DNA of 64,000 nucleotides from Aquimarina brevivitae (GTDB taxonomy: Bacteria > Bacteroidota > Bacteroidia > Flavobacteriales > Flavobacteriaceae): positions 1-64,000 of the forward strand of contig NZ_SGXE01000005.1 of assembly GCF_004216895.1 (NCBI RefSeq), read 5' to 3'. Under the pieces are notes generated by a model, which worked only from the letters and a program-made list of their open reading frames with translations, ran no database searches and was not told the DNA's origin. Below are positions 63,599 through 64,000 of the stretch, in pieces (within the stretch, counting starts at the first letter, position 1; every line of letters starts with the position of its first letter). A program made the translations under genes and the position numbers.

Positions 63599-64000
63599 AT
63601 GCGTCAAACCTTAAAAAAATATGCTCCCATACTTTTAGGTAAAAAACTATCTGCACAGTTTTTAATAGCACCAAAAAAAGCAATCTACAAAGCTTTTTTA
63701 CTGTTTAGCACCCCACAAAAAGGACGTGTTACTTTAGAGCAAAGTTATTTTTTAGAAGATGCAGAAGACGAAGTAATTCCCGTCAAAGAAGTGTTCGTTC
63801 AAACCTATCGTTGGCCCGGTAATAGAGAAACGATTTTGCTTATTCACGGTTGGGAAAGTAATTCGCACCGCTGGAAAGCCTTAGTTGAAAAACTACAACA
63901 ACAAAATTATACAGTTATCGCTTTTGACGCGCCTGCACACGGAAATTCTTCTGGCAAAATTCTTAATGTGCCTTTATATGCTGAAGCACTTCAAAAAATA
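63599..64000 (+). CDS. Alpha/beta hydrolase, truncated by the window end
   Basis: A 134-codon frame from ATG 63599 runs to the right edge. The sequence contains ETILLIHGWESNSHRW, the oxyanion-hole His-Gly of alpha/beta hydrolases, and FDAPAHGNSSG, the Gly-rich strand 4 turn. The nucleophile elbow would lie further downstream. Residues 1-60 form a helical N-terminus. It likely encodes a cytoplasmic hydrolase of unknown substrate. Confidence 0.85.
   Translation, partial: MRQTLKKYAPILLGKKLSAQFLIAPKKAIYKAFLLFSTPQKGRVTLEQSYFLEDAEDEVIPVKEVFVQTYRWPGNRETILLIHGWESNSHRWKALVEKLQQQNYTVIAFDAPAHGNSSGKILNVPLYAEALQKI

Overview
The window is chromosomal DNA from a member of the Bacteroidota, most likely a marine-type Flavobacteriaceae. 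The evidence is low GC content, Bacteroidota-style -7 boxes (TAnnTTTG) before typA, kdsA, gyrB and queE, a fused SecDF, many secreted proteins with signal peptides ending in AQ, and families typical of the group (DUF2911, DUF6588-like, DUF192 lipoprotein, FdtA/FdtB). No rRNA, tRNA, CRISPR array or complete insertion sequence was seen.

Bases 1-4700 are an accessory region and one of the two most unusual parts. Six small genes on the + strand are separated by long imperfect palindromes. In each unit the bases after the upstream palindrome are the reverse complement of the bases opening the downstream palindrome. The paired sequence differs from unit to unit. This is the end-complementarity rule of integron gene cassettes (core and inverse core sites), so I read the region as an integron-like cassette array. 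No integrase is visible, but a divergent gene runs off the left edge. A decayed membrane-protein gene and about 700 bp of gene-poor DNA follow at 5379-6416.

Bases 6417-14695 hold secreted proteins, a divergent Cys/Met-type PLP enzyme, a DUF2200 protein and an arylsulfatase next to a lipoprotein formylglycine-generating-enzyme homologue. Bases 14700-19372 on the - strand form a run of five envelope proteins (four beta-barrel-like proteins and one lipoprotein). Bases 19581-21903 carry PH-domain, flavin-oxidase-like and MFS genes. Bases 21908-27615 carry an M23 peptidase, a plug-less TonB-receptor-like barrel and a 1007-residue TPR protein. FtsE at 27864 begins a surface-polysaccharide segment to about 35.6 kb with three glycosyltransferases, a flippase and the FdtA/FdtB pair for a 3-amino-3,6-dideoxyhexose.

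Bases 35.6-41.4 kb contain YgjV, TypA, KdsA and several small membrane proteins, one resembling a fragment of cytochrome oxidase subunit I. Bases 41.5-45.3 kb form a probable regulon: a winged-helix regulator flanked by two promoters carrying the same TACTTTG-N5-CAAAGTA palindrome, followed by Coq4-like, DUF1361 and CreD genes. Bases 45.5-57.7 kb are mostly core genes (SecDF, Mdh, GyrB, AsnB), plus a free-standing SecD-domain lipoprotein.

Bases 58.6-59.6 kb look empty but encode three paralogous 32-residue proteins on the - strand, two followed by strong hairpin terminators. This is the second highlight. The right end carries QueE, an exported RidA, a HerA-like ATPase, a lipoprotein, a cupin and a truncated alpha/beta hydrolase.
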